64,000 nt of DNA from NCBI GenBank assembly GCA_012934845.2, contig WNNJ02000818.1:1-64000 (forward strand), given 5' to 3'. The translations under genes were made by a program, and so were the position numbers. The DNA comes from Pomphorhynchus laevis. Taxonomy: Eukaryota > Acanthocephala > Palaeacanthocephala > Echinorhynchida > Pomphorhynchidae. The notes under the pieces are model-generated. The model saw only the letters and a list, made by a program, of their open reading frames with translations. It was not told the DNA's origin and did not search any database. This document shows positions 20,445 to 31,745 of this stretch, one piece after another. Positions within the stretch are counted from its first letter, which is position 1. The number at the start of each line of letters is the position of its first letter.

Positions 20445-22847
20445 ATGCAGAGTACTCGTGAGCCTTTTTCACTGAATGTCCTTCAGTGGAATTCGGGAGG
20501 TGCTTCTGCCCTTAGACTTTTATCTGGTAGAGATGCAGATGTTATAGTCCTTCAGGAGACGCGGTCTATCCGTCTTCCCCTCGACATTACTCGATTTATC
20601 CCAAAACATATATGCTCCCACTATACGCCGTACATAACCCCACCTCATTCCTCTTCATCTTAAAGACTCTTGACCTTAGTTAAGTGCTCCTTAAGGTCCT
20701 CCCTCCTATTAAACTACTCATGTCCAGCCATGTCTTATTTAGTAGTTTCACTCAGTAAGAACGGTAAACGCCTCAGTCTAGCCAATGTCTACATCCATTC
20801 AGGGGAAATTCACAAGAACCGTGACCTCCTGGATAGTATTATTGACAGCAGTTATGACATGATACTTCGGGATTTCAACGACAGAACTGGTCGTTGGATC
20901 AATGCAGCGCTTCGCAGAGCTAGTAACGGTTATCTTATTCACAAACCCCCGTCCCCTACATTTCATTGCACATCAACAAATTCTATCCTCGACATTTTAC
21001 TGCTTCACTCGAGGTGGCTGTTAAAACCTCTCTGCACGGAGCAGTCGCGCCAGCAATTGTCCACCTCTCATGACCTAATTCTTTGGAGAATTGAGGAAGA
21101 TATGTTGCTTCGCAGAAGGTTTCACTTTGATCCTATCAGAGTGGCCTTCTTTCAGGCGGCTATCCAACTCTTTCCCCGAATAGGAAATGTGAGTCTGACC
21201 GAATTTAATACCTACCTCTTTTCGCAAGCTACCGCGATTCTATCTACTACCTATAAAGGTCGTATATACAATCCCACTCTGACGAAACTCAAGGTCCTAG
21301 CAAAATTATTGAACCTCCCTAATCTCTCTGCTTCCGCCAAACAAGCCCTCTCGAATGAATACTGGATCACTAGATACAGGTTCCAGCTGAGTAAGGATAG
21401 GACGAGTATCGCTCGCCTTAATCCTTCTCAGTCTTCCTTTTGGAAGATTTTCAAGAAGGAGAAGTTTGTTTGCTGGAAGGATAGAGCATTGAGTTGGATA
21501 GGGAATGTAGGCCTTGAAAACGTTTTGGAGGAGTCACTAGCCCAACACAACTATGGAGTTACTCAATCACCTCAACCAATCCAGCTTTGGTGTAACTTCA
21601 GGAGTAGGGGTCTATCTGTTACGGATATTCGTAACTCCTGGGTCCACTCCCGGCCACCTCCAAATCCGTCGTTCCACTTTCTTCTCGGGTCTGTCAGCTT
21701 TTGACAGCTGATCAGAGAAGAGAAGTGGCCGTAACAATGCTTTTAGCCTCCCCATCCGATGTAGCAGGCATGTCCTAAAGACCTGCGACCCATTTTGATT
21801 CAAAATTCCCTCGTGTCAATTTACGAAAAAGCGCTTGCGCGTAAAATCCGCGACCATCTGAGTAGGCGTAATTTGATCCCTCCAGGTTGTCATGGGTTCG
21901 TCAAAGGTCGCTTGGTCCATTCAGCAGTAGGTGAGGTGGAGCAGTTTTGTCGGGAGAATAGCCATCGCCTAGTTGTGGCTTTTTTCCTTGACTTCTCTGC
22001 TGCATTTAACCGCATCTCTATTCCTTTTGTGATCTCTTCTCTCAGGTCCCTCGGGTTGCCTGCGAGAATTGTGAACAGGGTGGAGATCCTGCTGTACACC
22101 AAGCAGTTTTATTATGAAGACGACCCTGATGCGCGTCAGTTCTACCCTATTACGGGTGTGCCTCAAGGTTCACCTCTTTCTCCTATCTTATATCTTGCTA
22201 CCTCCATTAATCTATTCAAAATATTTGAACGCGAACAACGTCTTGTGGTGTATGCTGATGCCACCACAGCCCTGCTCTCTGGAGACAGTTGCAAAGACGT
22301 AGTTTCTGACATCAGCCGCTTCTTTTTAAGATTAAAAGATCAGTTACCCGTATCCAATCTTATTTTAAACTCTGCCAAATCGCAGGCGGTTGTCTTTCAT
22401 GGCACCACTGCAACAAAGAAAAAACTTAAGAGATTAGCACTCTCAGCACTCTCCTCCATATTTGCCTCTGAACCCCTCCCCACCTTCTCAAGTCGAGTAA
22501 AATACCTGGGGTTCACCGTTACGGTGAACTGGTCGGCGAAAGCCTACCTGGATAGACTTAAACGTATCCTGAAGAAAGCTAGGTTGGCCCTGAAACGAGC
22601 CCAGCATCTGTCATTGAAAGGGAAAACCCAGGTGCGCCTTTGGGGTACCTGGGCTATCTCGGGACTAGTCTTCTTCTCAAGAGGACGTCCCCCAGAGCAA
22701 AGGCTAAGGTTTCTTAAGCTCCTCGTCTCTCGTTTACCAAGCATAGTCCGCGCCGATTGGATTCTTCGGGGGGTGAAAGACCCCGGGTGGTTCAGTCGGA
22801 AGGCGGCGTGTTGGATCGGTTGGGGGCTCATATCCCATTGGACCTGA
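20445..22847 (+). pseudogene. ORF2 (APE endonuclease plus reverse transcriptase) of the APE LINE
   Basis: The endonuclease begins MQSTREPFSLNVLQWNSGG with the LQET catalytic glutamate. The later blocks are altered: LRDFNDRTG where GDFN is usual, and TSHDLILW where SDH is usual. RT blocks: HGFVKGRLVHSAV, FFLDFSAAFNRIS and PQGSPLSPILYL. The catalytic YADD box reads YADATTALL, so the second aspartate is lost. The frame is interrupted near 20,664 and 21,705-21,794. The coding end is followed by 130 nt of 3' UTR. Confidence 0.85.
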
Positions 22848-22981
22848 GGCCATGAAAGAGAAAGGGAAGATGAAAAAAACGAAGGAAAATTCTGTCATTT
22901 TTTCTGAGTTGGTTATGACCTACCTTTTTTATTCTTGCATGCTATATTTTGGTGTATTTAATAAAGTCTTTATTTATTTAT

Positions 22982-22992
22982 TTATGAATGTG
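22982..22992 (+). repeat. Right target duplication of the APE LINE
   Basis: Exact second copy of TTATGAATGTG, immediately after the (TTTA)n tail. Confidence 0.95.
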
Positions 22993-23107
22993 CCGTAAGG
23001 CATATTCCATGCCGCATGTTTTCCCTGCACATAATTGACTATTGCCTGTTTGACATTATCATAGTGATCTGAATCTATACGGATAGACACGATGACGAAA
23101 CGGCTCA
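22993..23107 (-). mobile_element. Decayed RLE-type LINE, continuation beyond the APE LINE
   Basis: The minus strand reads GNSQLCAGKTCGMEYALRHI, which runs directly into IHNTLSQSENARR on the other side of the APE LINE. It corresponds to the QLCAGQR..AVHSIR block of the sister RTs. The relic is cut off at its 5' side by gypsy fossil B. Confidence 0.8.
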
Positions 23108-24200
23108 CTTTAGTTGAAAACTAGGTATTCGCCATTGACACTTTTATACTAGTTGGCTGAGGTATCAGTTTACACCTCGCTAGGTCCTCAGGACCGATAA
23201 AATTTAACGCACTCCCTGTATTAATAAGAGCTTTCAATGAGTGACCATTTACGACTGCATTGGTTATTGGAGTTTTGGTTGAGACGTCGATAAAAGACAC
23301 CAATGTACCTCCAAGAACCGAATGTACGCAGGAAAGGATTTTCTTCGCGATTTGCACACTTGAGCGAAGTGTCCCATTTTACCACATTCTCGACAGATGT
23401 CCCTTCTAGCTGAACAATGATCACGACGATGTTCCTTACCACCACAAAAATAGCAACGTCGTTTTGTCAATACATTACATGTTGTATCTTCAGAAGATGT
23501 ATTATTATCTGCATTACAAGTTTCATTAATAACGATCGATTCGGGATGATCGTGTTGTTCTGTCTGTGACTGTTTAAAATGATTTGCTTGGTTTTGAGCA
23601 TTATCCAGGGTCCGGGCTAAATCATATGCATGTGTATATCAATAATAGACGCTTTTAACAGTCGTTGTCGTATTATAGCAGAATGAATTCCAACAATGAA
23701 CGTGTCTCGCAAAAATAGATTACGATGATCAAATGCACTGACAGCCTCAAATGGTCAATCTCGACCCAATGATTCTAAGTCGGATGTATTGATCAATTGT
23801 CTGATCGGTTGATTGATGAACATTTTGCAGTTGATGTCTCAAAAAAAATCGAATTTTGATTTCACAAATGCTACATTCAGAAGTTCAATAGCGTCATTGT
23901 ATGTTGTGGCTTCACGAAATAAGTCAAAAACTTCAGTTAAACGTGATTGATAAGAATATTGAAAATTTGCAGCTGAGACGGTGAATCGAGACAGTCAATG
24001 AATGTGCCGAATCTCTGAAGCCAGTGTCGCCATATATGCTCAGCATTGATGCTATCCGTTTCAGAATCAATGTGCCAGGTATGAAGAGTTTTTCCATCAA
24101 CAATAAACTGGAATAAATTGTACCAAAGAAAAGTATTAAGGCTTTATCCGAGTTAATCTACAAAATCATAACAGACAAGTTAAATAATATAAACAAAAGG
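23108..24200 (-). mobile_element. Ty3/gypsy-type fossil B (gag-protease fragment)
   Basis: Minus-strand fragment of a gypsy subfamily related to, but clearly diverged from, fossils A and C. It holds LTR-like and leader sequence near 24,120-24,200, a decayed gag region, CCHC knuckles and a protease motif. It carries several breaks and no RT or integrase. It is older than A and C, judging from its decay. Confidence 0.75.
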
Positions 24201-24478
24201 TTTTGTTTATCACGACAGTACCTATAGCTGTCGAATCCCTGATCGCACTTAGTATTCTTGATATCACTCGGAAGGTAAATCCAGCGATCGATCAGTGACC
24301 TACGCTCGGGGAGATTCCTGCTACAGAGGATCAGCGCAGCCATTCAGAGGGGTAACAGGACATGCATCGGGGAGACGATCGGCGGCAGATCCCTAGAAGA
24401 ATATAATTTCTGACTATACTTTTTTAATTGAATAATTATTAATTAAATAATTATTTTATTATTAACAAAATTAATATT
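24201..24478. other. Unassigned interval
   Basis: Moderate-GC sequence (24,200-24,400) followed by AT-rich sequence. Short open frames exist on both strands but match nothing I recognise. It may be the missing 5' part of the neighbouring RLE-type relic. Confidence 0.5.
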
Positions 24479-26720
24479 TTGTTAATTAATATTAATAATA
24501 TCAAAATCAATATTCGCAACGAAGACCTACGCGCTGGTACGTCTTCGGTGGCTAGCTATATTATTCGTCTGTTATTGACTGTTGTCTCAGGTCCGTCGTT
24601 GGAAGATGCCTGGTTTGCGTTGCTGACTTTCGCTAAATCGATGTTGCGTATGCTAAACGATTCGACGGATAAAAACTTATTAGGACGCAGCTCGCTGATT
24701 AAAAGAATCAAAGAGACTTCCTTGCTTCATCCAAACGTTTCCCTCAAATCTCCATACACGTAAGTGATAAAATTTCGAAAGCCAAGGATTCTTCCGAACA
24801 ATCCAACAGACAGTTGCCTTGTCAATTCGTTTTGTCGAAGTGTCTCAGAAAAGATCGAGAACGGTGATGTTCGGGGTGCTGTTCGGCTTTGGTGTAGCGA
24901 CGAACAGTGCGTTCAACCTAATAATGCCACTTTAAGACAACTGAAAGATCTGCAGCCAGCGAAAATGTCCCACTCGTATTATTGAGCAAACAATGCTAAT
25001 AACTCCAAAATTGTCGTCTCTTGCGAGTCGGTCCTACATGCCATCCTCTCTTTTTCTAAATACTTTGGCCGGAGAAACAGACGGCCTAAGCCCTGACTAT
25101 TTAAAGGACTTCGTGTCTTTTAGCGGCGGCATGGACGGTGTATCGTTGATGGATGCATAATATTATTTCTGACTGCTATTACGCGACGGTAATGTTCCCA
25201 ATGCATTCGTCCAATAATTTTCGGTGGTTGACTACTAGCCTTAAGTAAGAAATGTGGCGGATTACGTCCTATAGTCATCGGTTGCTCACTAGGTAGTCTC
25301 ACCGCTAAAATCGCTAACCGACGTGCGTGTGATCTCTTCGTCAACGACTTCTCCCCGATTCTGGGCGTCGGTGTGCCAAACGGAACAGAGCTGCCGCTCA
25401 CGCAGGGATACATTTTGTGCAGCACAAATTGTGTGTCAATAATGTGTTCATCAAGCTGGATTTCGCCAACGCGTTCAATATTCTCAGTCATTATGTAATG
25501 CTCGAGAGCGTTTAAGAGAAAATCCCGATGTTGTTTCCGTTTGTTTCCGCATGCTACAGTAACCCTGATCAACTATTTTCTGGAAACAATATCGTGGACT
25601 CAGTTGAGGCCGTTCAAGATGGCTATCCGCTTGACCCAATACATTTCTGTTTGGCAATTAACCCTATAGCCACTCACTGCACCTTCGCTGCAAACATTTG
25701 GTATTTTGATTGATTGTTCCATCAGGGGTAACTTAAACTCTATGTCAGTAACCCTTCCTAATATTAAATACCTGCAACGAACTACCCCGTGTTTTCGTAG
25801 CCCGCGAATCTCATCTTATGACGACAAGATGAAGAGGCTTTTGTCCTCGACTCTGAACCTGATTCTGGGCGAAGAAGCATGTCGCCAGGCAACGCTCCTG
25901 ATCGACGTAGCGGCCTTGGTTTCACAAGAGTGCAGGACGTCACGATTTCATCCTAATGTGCTTCCGTCACATCCATGAACTATCTGTTAAAAGGAATACT
26001 CGGTCCGGATCTGATCACCGGTTCAGATTGTAATAGCCAACTTTTCACAGCTGCCGTATCGGAAAGGTTGTCCTTATATGGGCTTGATCTTTCACTTGAA
26101 TTAAAATTTTAAAAAAGTGATCCTGACCAGTACATCTAACATGTTTTCGGTCGTTGTTGTATGGGGTATCGTATGTGAAGTCGAAGGCTCGGTTGTTGTT
26201 CGTTGCTACAAAGCTTTCTTGCGATTTTCTTAGGGCATTGATCATATCCGCAGTGATAACGAGATTAGACGACTTTTCTATTACCGCAGTGGTTGCTATG
26301 AGACTCGGTGTCCACTTCTGCCGGCCATTTTGGTGTAGGTGTATGGTAGTTTGCAATAGCGCAGGTACTCACGGTCTAGATTGCCGGTATTCTCTAAGCC
26401 GACATGCCCTTCGCGCAGAGGTCAACGGTATCATTCGGATAACTTTAATAGCTGCAGATTCTCCATCCCTTGTTTAACCCATGGGTCTTTCGAGGACCGA
26501 CAGCAATCGACTAGATGGCGGTGCCCTCGTCGTTCTGAAAAACGGTTTGTGCATCTCCTTGAACTCTGCGTATCAAAATACCTTGGCTCAAAGCAACCAA
26601 CACTTGGCTGTTCATGGCGCTGGAATTGTCGCAAATGATGCAGAAACCCGAAAATACCGAAAATATGTTGATTTGTACTCTCGCCAACACATATTGGCGA
26701 GAGTGCAAAATTTTGTATCA
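24479..26720 (+). mobile_element. Decayed member of the second RLE-type LINE lineage
   Basis: Plus-strand pieces in order: RSSLIKRIKETSLLHPN, KIENGDVRGAVRLWCSDE and LRQLKDLQPAK (N-terminal part); GLRPIVIGCSLGSLTAKIAN and KLDFANAFNIL (RT fingers and palm); EAVQDGYPLDPIHFCLAIN (RT); then MRLGVHFCRP, CNSAGTHGLDCRYSLSRH (knuckle) and GLSRTDSNRLDGGALVV (the R..PD-type nuclease motif), ending AETRKYRKY. Order and spacing match an RLE LINE of a different lineage from RLE-1 to RLE-5. It has many stops and frame shifts, so it is old. Confidence 0.75.
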
Positions 26721-26976
26721 TTAAAATTTGATATATATATAATTTATATCATTTTAAAATTATACCGACTATTTTTTATGAGTATTATTTATTAGAACTT
26801 CGTCTTACATTCTGCTTAACGCTATTCAATGTTAACTATTTCTGAATTAACGTGCAAAATATAACGATGTCTAAATATTACAATCGGAAAATTTTCTAGC
26901 GCATTCGATTCGATTAAATTTGCTATTGTGAAATAATAATTATTGCATATTTAGATATTAAGTGTTGCTTATTTTG
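26721..26976. other. AT-rich 5' flank of MOGS exon 1
   Basis: About 250 nt of AT-rich sequence separates the RLE relic from the MOGS start codon. No TATA box, repeat or other gene could be distinguished from background. It should contain the MOGS promoter and 5' UTR if the gene is live. Confidence 0.5.
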
Positions 26977-27275
26977 ATGGCTAACGAATCTGACCGTGTT
27001 AGAAAGCGAAAACTAAAGACACAGCATATACAGTCCACATCACACTTTACAGAAAATCTTAATGAATCTCGAGACAAATTTTTCAACTTTCGTACATTTT
27101 TGCAACGAATTCTGCTGTTGACATTGATTTTAATTGCATTTTACAGAGTATATTTTAGTCAATGGCCGTTTGATAAAAATACAATAACACGGCCGGTAAA
27201 ACTTCCATCTGCCTTATCGTATTTAAAAAGTCAGCACAATATACTGGATGATGAATTATTCTGGGGTACATACAG
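26977..27275 (+). CDS. MOGS: MOGS (glucosidase I) exon 1
   Basis: Host coding exon of mannosyl-oligosaccharide glucosidase, the type II ER membrane enzyme that removes the terminal glucose from the N-glycan precursor. The ATG at 26,977 opens a basic cytoplasmic tail (RVRKRKLKTQ). A membrane anchor lies near residues 43-58 (ILLLTLILIAFYRVYF), then a lumenal stem and the family hallmark LFWGTYR at the end. A GT donor (TACAG|GTATTC) follows exactly inside the Arg codon, and the reading continues perfectly into exon 2 at 46,461. An in-frame GTG at 26,962 is not needed. The exon has no lesions. It lies next to dense transposon sequence on both sides. Confidence 0.88.
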
Positions 27276-27329
27276 GTATTCAATCCTAATTAGTTATAAA
27301 CTGATAAAGATATAAAGATAACTAGATAA

Positions 27330-28115
27330 TGATCATATCTAGATATGAACATTAAATTAACATTAACTAAAACTACTTTTAATTTATATCGTAAAGATGA
27401 CATATTTAAATTTACAAGAAACATATTTTTGCATGAGCATTCATGCATACTATATAATATAAAATATAATAAAATAAATAATGAAATTTTAAGAATTGCA
27501 ACAATATGTAATGATATTGGCTTTCTTAAAAATCATTAAAATAATTTAATAGATACATATTTTAAACTAGGTTACTATAAAAATAACATCAAGCAGAAAA
27601 TAGTAAAATATATAAATCAACACAATAATATAAAGAATAAATTTAAACTCTTAAGTGGCAAATTTTTATGGATGGATAATAAATAATATACTTTGTATTA
27701 GAAAGTATATTATTATAAAAGTATATTATTAGAAAGTATATTATTATATTATTATATATTATTATATAATTTTATATATTATTAAAGTATATTATAACTA
27801 AAACTACTATTAATTTATATCGTATAGATGACATTTAAATTTACAAGAAACATATTTTTGCATGAGCATTCATGCATACCATATAATATAAAATATAATA
27901 CATTAAATAATGAAATTTTAAGAATTGCAACAATATGTAATGATATTGGCTTTCTTCAAAATCATTTAAATAATTTAATAGATACATGTTTTAAACTAGG
28001 TTACTATAAAAATAACATCAAGCAGAAAATAGTAAAATATATAAATCAACACAATAATATAAAGAATAAATTTAAACTCTTAAGTAGCAAATTTTTATGG
28101 ATGGATAATAAATAA
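27330..28115 (+). mobile_element. Two tandem copies of a PLE-type RT-thumb fragment
   Basis: Two direct copies (27,345-27,686 and 27,797-28,115) encode the same roughly 110 residues: RNIFLHEHSCI.YNIKYN, EILRIATICNDIGFL, LNNLIDT.FKLGYYKNN and KFLWMDNK. The pattern (HSxxPxxIK.., EIxRIxxIC, LxxxGY) resembles the thumb of Penelope-like RTs. Copy 1 has an early stop; copy 2 is open to its end. They are joined by TATTAGAAAG-type AT repeats. A shorter version recurs at 28,260-28,330 and another copy at 37,320-37,560. The family assignment is tentative. Confidence 0.55.
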
Positions 28116-28359
28116 TATACTTTGTATTAGAATAAGATACTAGATACATTTTTTACATCAAAGTGGCGTTCTTGATTTTATTTTTATCTAATAGATTAAG
28201 AATATCATCTTGTAATTAAAAAGAAACTACAGCCGCATACCTCCTATAGTGATTAAAGAATAAATTAAAGAATATAAAGAATATAAAAGAATAAATTTAA
28301 ACTCTTAAGTGGCAAATTTTTATGGATAATAAATAATATACTTTATATTAAAATAAGAT

Positions 28360-28690
28360 AGTAGATATTTTTATCAGAGGAAATACATCATTAGTATGTA
28401 TTTGGCCCCGCTGGTATGTTGGGTAGAGGAGTTTGGGGGCCGAAACCTGATAGCATAGCAGTTCCTCCTGATGACCTCTAATTCTTATTCTGATACAACG
28501 TCTGTTATTTATTAGTCAATTCATAAAAATGACTTTTTAAATTTCAATTTTTTATTTTAACTTGATTTAAATTATAGAAAATCTAATAACAATTATTTAT
28601 TGTTGATAATTATTTTTTATTTAATTATTTATTATTAAATTTTTTAAATTTTAGTTTGCATATATTTTAATTCAATTATACTTAATTAAA
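28360..28690 (+). repeat. Terminal-repeat unit R, copy 1
   Basis: Starts TATCAGAGGAAATACATCAT, includes GGCCGAAACCTGATAGCATA and CCTCCTGATGACCTCTAATT, and ends in the AT-rich TTATTTTAACTTGATTTAAA segment. The same unit follows the PLE thumb fragment here and at 37.6 kb, and recurs inverted at 46.2, 48.2-48.7 and 49.1-49.6 kb. It looks like the 3' terminal region of that element. Confidence 0.8.
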
Positions 28691-31560
28691 GTATCACATG
28701 CTTTCTCATTCGTATGACATTTTCTGCGTTGCTGAATCCTGGTTGCATCAATATATTGTCGATACCACTGTGAACATTCCTGGATTTTGCCTTCTACGAA
28801 GCGACAGGATATCAGGTAGGCGAGGTGGCGGTGTCGCCGCATATGTCAGAGAAAATTTCCTCGTATCTGAGGTGTTGAATATTTGTGACCCTTGTGGGTC
28901 GTTTGAGACTATGCTTCCGTATCGATCACTCAGCGACCAGTATGAATTTTTGCGTTGTGTATCGATCTCCGTCAGTAATTGCAGACACTGATCAACTAAA
29001 ACTTATTTTACAATCGGTATGTTCCTCCCCTCACTTTATTCTTTTGGGTGATTTTAATCTTCCACGATCTAGATGGTCAGACTATGCCTTTTCTGATGGT
29101 AGTTCTACAGAAAGGGAAATATCTGAGTTCCTAGCTGAGGAACTCATGCTGATTCAACACGTACAAGAACCAACTTGCTTAACTTCAAGATCGGATTCGG
29201 TACTTGATCTGGTGTTTTCCAGATATGTAGGAGACATAATCGAAGTTGATCATCTACCTCCTTTAGGAAGTAGTGACCACTGCTTGCTCTCCTCCTTGAC
29301 GGCTGTCCCTTATTCCAGATTCTGTCAACCTAGCTCAAAAACTTCCAAACGTCATTGGTCGAAAGTGAGAAGAGATGTTTTGAGAGTTTACAACCAATTC
29401 CCGTGTACTTTCATGAACCCAGACAAGCTATCATTGAATATGATCACTGATTACCTACATAAATTATCTGATATTCTTGCCCCTATGCGCGAATCCTCTT
29501 ATGGTGCTAAGTCACTTGCATGAATAGATTCTGACGTCAGACAACTAATAAGTTCAAGAAATTATTTATAGAAGCTTCAGCGTTCTGACTCTAGTTTCTC
29601 TGCCAGATATAAATATGTTCGAAATCTTTGTACTAGAGTTAAAGCAACAAAACGATGTGCATTCGAATCGTCTATCACCAATAATGTAACACGAAATCCA
29701 AAACTATTCTGGGCTTATGTTCGTCGCAACAGAACCCTTAACACAGAAATCAAGTATGTCCTTAATGCGGAGGGATGTATGATAACTTCTCAGAGTGGTA
29801 TTGTGGAATGCCTTGCTATGTCTTTTTCGCTATCGACAAATAATTCACATAGAGCTTCTATCACTTCGCATGGTGTAGCATTAGGGCAATCTTCGCGTTT
29901 TCTTCCAGTAACGATTGGTGAGATTGCAAGTCAGCTTGATCAGCTTGACCCATTTAGCTCTACCGGCCCTGATGACATTTCTCCGTTTCTCTTGAAGAAT
30001 TTATCTAGGCATTTGGCTCCTCTTTTTGCTATTTTTGAGAACAGTTCGACCAGTGGTTATGTTCCTGATGTCTGGAAAACTGCCATCGTAGTTCCGATCC
30101 CAAAGAAAACCATTGCAACGGCTTGTACTGACTATAGACCAATCAGCCTGACTAGTTCTCTATGCAAAGTGCTTGAAAAGTTGATCGCCACCCGGATCAG
30201 GCATCACTTGAGGGAACTCGGAATAATGTCGTCTTCTCAGCACGGTTTCCTCCCTGGTCGTTCCTGCTTAACAAACTTATTGACTTCACGCGAAATGTGG
30301 GTTGAGGCGGTCAGTCGCGGCCAATCAATCAATGTGGTATTCATTGACTTTTCAAGAGCATTCGATCGGGTGCCGCATGAGAGCTTGGTAGCATTACCAT
30401 TTAACTACGGCATTCCTATGATGTTGTGTAAGTGGATTCCAGATTTCCTACGTAATCGATTCTTTAGGGTGAGAGTTGTCACCCATCTTTCCACTCCCAG
30501 ACGCGTTTACTGTGGTGTTCCGCAGGGTACCGTACTAGGACCTCTGCTGTTTATTGTGTTCCTTAACGATTTGTTGCTGCGGATTCAGAGTCCCTGTCTT
30601 GCTTTTGCTGACGACCTCAAAATATGGTCTGTAGATGATATTGATCCGCTTGGCATTTCCCTGCAGGAAGACCTTAATGAAATATACCAATGGAGTGAGG
30701 CTACTGGTATGAAGATCAATGTTGACAAATGCGGCCACATGAAATTAGGAAGGCGTTGCGATGACCGTCGTTTTCGCCTCGGAACTTCAATTCTTAATGT
30801 CGTCATGGAGTATAGGGATCTGGGTGTCATGGTGCATAGGACATTGAAATCCCGATCAAATACAGAGTTTGCCCATAGCAAGGCTTTGCGAGCTATGTAC
30901 TGCGTCAAAAATGCATTTAATCGTATTAATCCATACGTCTTCAAACGGCTTTACTGCGCTCTTGTTCGCCCGCATATAGAGTACTGCGTGCAAGCAGTTT
31001 TTCCATACACTAAGAAAGAGTTCAATAGACTAGAGTCAATCCTTCGTAGAGGTTCTCGAATGTGTATGGATGGATCATATTCATATCGTGAGCGGCTTGA
31101 ATTTCTAAAGATACCATCTTTGGGTCAGAGGCTATATTATCTAGACCTTGTTGCATTATGGCGATTGGTTAATGGGATAGATGGGTTTCCCTCGTGCTAT
31201 GTTAAAGTTTGTTCTCAGAAGCGTTGTGGCCACCCGTTGAAACGATTTAAGTTTCCCCACGGTAAAGAAGTGAGTTTGGCTAGACTCTCACATTGAGCAT
31301 TAAACGCCTGAAACACGTTGCCAGGAGAAATAGCATGTACCAAGGACTTCTCTCAATTTAAAGTTCAACTTCGTCAGTGGATTAACGATCATGGCATTCA
31401 GGATGTATACAATATTATGTAACCGCTATTTACTTATTTTTTCTTTTCCTTTCTTTTCTTTCTTTTCTTTTTTTTTCATATTTTCCTATGTGATCAGTTG
31501 AAACAGCCATTTGGCTATAACTTGTAATACTAATAATAATATCGATAAGATTACTTTCAT
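28690..31560 (+). mobile_element. CR1-like LINE, 5'-truncated
   Basis: About 2.9 kb: APE endonuclease lacking its first blocks, RT, 3' UTR with a pyrimidine-rich run, a small AGCC/GGCT hairpin (31,505-31,516) and an (ATAATA)-type tail. No clear target duplication was found, which is usual for CR1. It lies in MOGS intron 1 in the sense orientation. Confidence 0.85.
28698..31422 (+). pseudogene. CR1-like LINE ORF2 (endonuclease plus RT)
   Basis: Endonuclease pieces: DIFCVAESWLH, GGGVAAYVRENF, YRSPSV, LLGDFNLPRSRW and GSSDHCLL. RT pieces from 29,779: YRPISLTSSLCKVLEKLIA, QHGFLPGRSCLTNLL, FIDFSRAFDRVPHESL, GVPQGTVLGPLLF and FADDLKIW (near 30,604), then the thumb block LYCALVRPHIEYCVQA and YRERLEFLKIPSL. 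There is a frame change near 28,980 and in-frame stops at about 29,521, 29,570, 31,294 and 31,309. The final residues (KVQLRQWINDHG) end at 31,422. It is inactive, but only moderately decayed. Confidence 0.85.
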
Positions 31561-31586
31561 GTGGCAACTTGTTTGTTTCTTTGGCA

Positions 31587-31627
31587 TTTTATCCGCACGA
31601 GAAATTTTTTTTCTCGTGTGGATAAAA
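31587..31627. repeat. Palindrome with PLE1-like arms
   Basis: TTTTATCCGCACGAGAAA and its near-perfect reverse complement around a 5-nt T spacer. The right arm (TTTCTCGTGTGGATAA) is identical to the sequence upstream of the PLE1 start codon at 60,000, so this is probably a PLE terminal scrap. Confidence 0.75.
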
Positions 31628-31669
31628 ATCAAAAAAATACAAATTCATTAATAATTATTATAAGGAGGC

Positions 31670-31745
31670 GAGGAAACAGGAATATTTATTTGATTAGAAT
31701 AATCTAATATTTCGACGGCACTACTGCACGTCATCTTCAGGGTTG
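31670..31745 (-). repeat. PLE-type structured terminal motif
   Basis: The minus strand reads CCTGAAGATGACG, a loop, then CGTCGAAATATTAGA with a second hairpin. The pieces GACG and CGTC pair. The same sequence forms both arms of the 231-bp palindrome at 38,192. The CUGAnGA..stem..GAAA order is the one reported for hammerhead-like motifs in Penelope-like elements. The fit to a catalytic hammerhead is imperfect. Confidence 0.6.

Larger units (their letters stand above)
19173..22981 (+). mobile_element. APE-endonuclease LINE, two ORFs, full-length or nearly so, broken
   Basis: A 3.8-kb two-ORF LINE of the I/jockey group in the broad sense (clade not assigned). It is flanked by an 11-bp target duplication and ends in AATAAAG plus a (TTTA)n tail. 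It is more GC-rich than its AT-rich surroundings. ORF1 and ORF2 are each split by small frame changes, and the RT catalytic box is damaged, so it is inactive. Confidence 0.9.

Noticed and set aside
24201-24420. Host exon in the moderate-GC stretch
   Set aside because: Short open frames on both strands, no recognisable motif and no clear splice sites.
25120-25572. 150-residue minus-strand ORF
   Set aside because: The plus strand of the same stretch reads the decayed RT motifs GLRPIVIGCSLG and KLDFANAFN, so the minus frame is a shadow.
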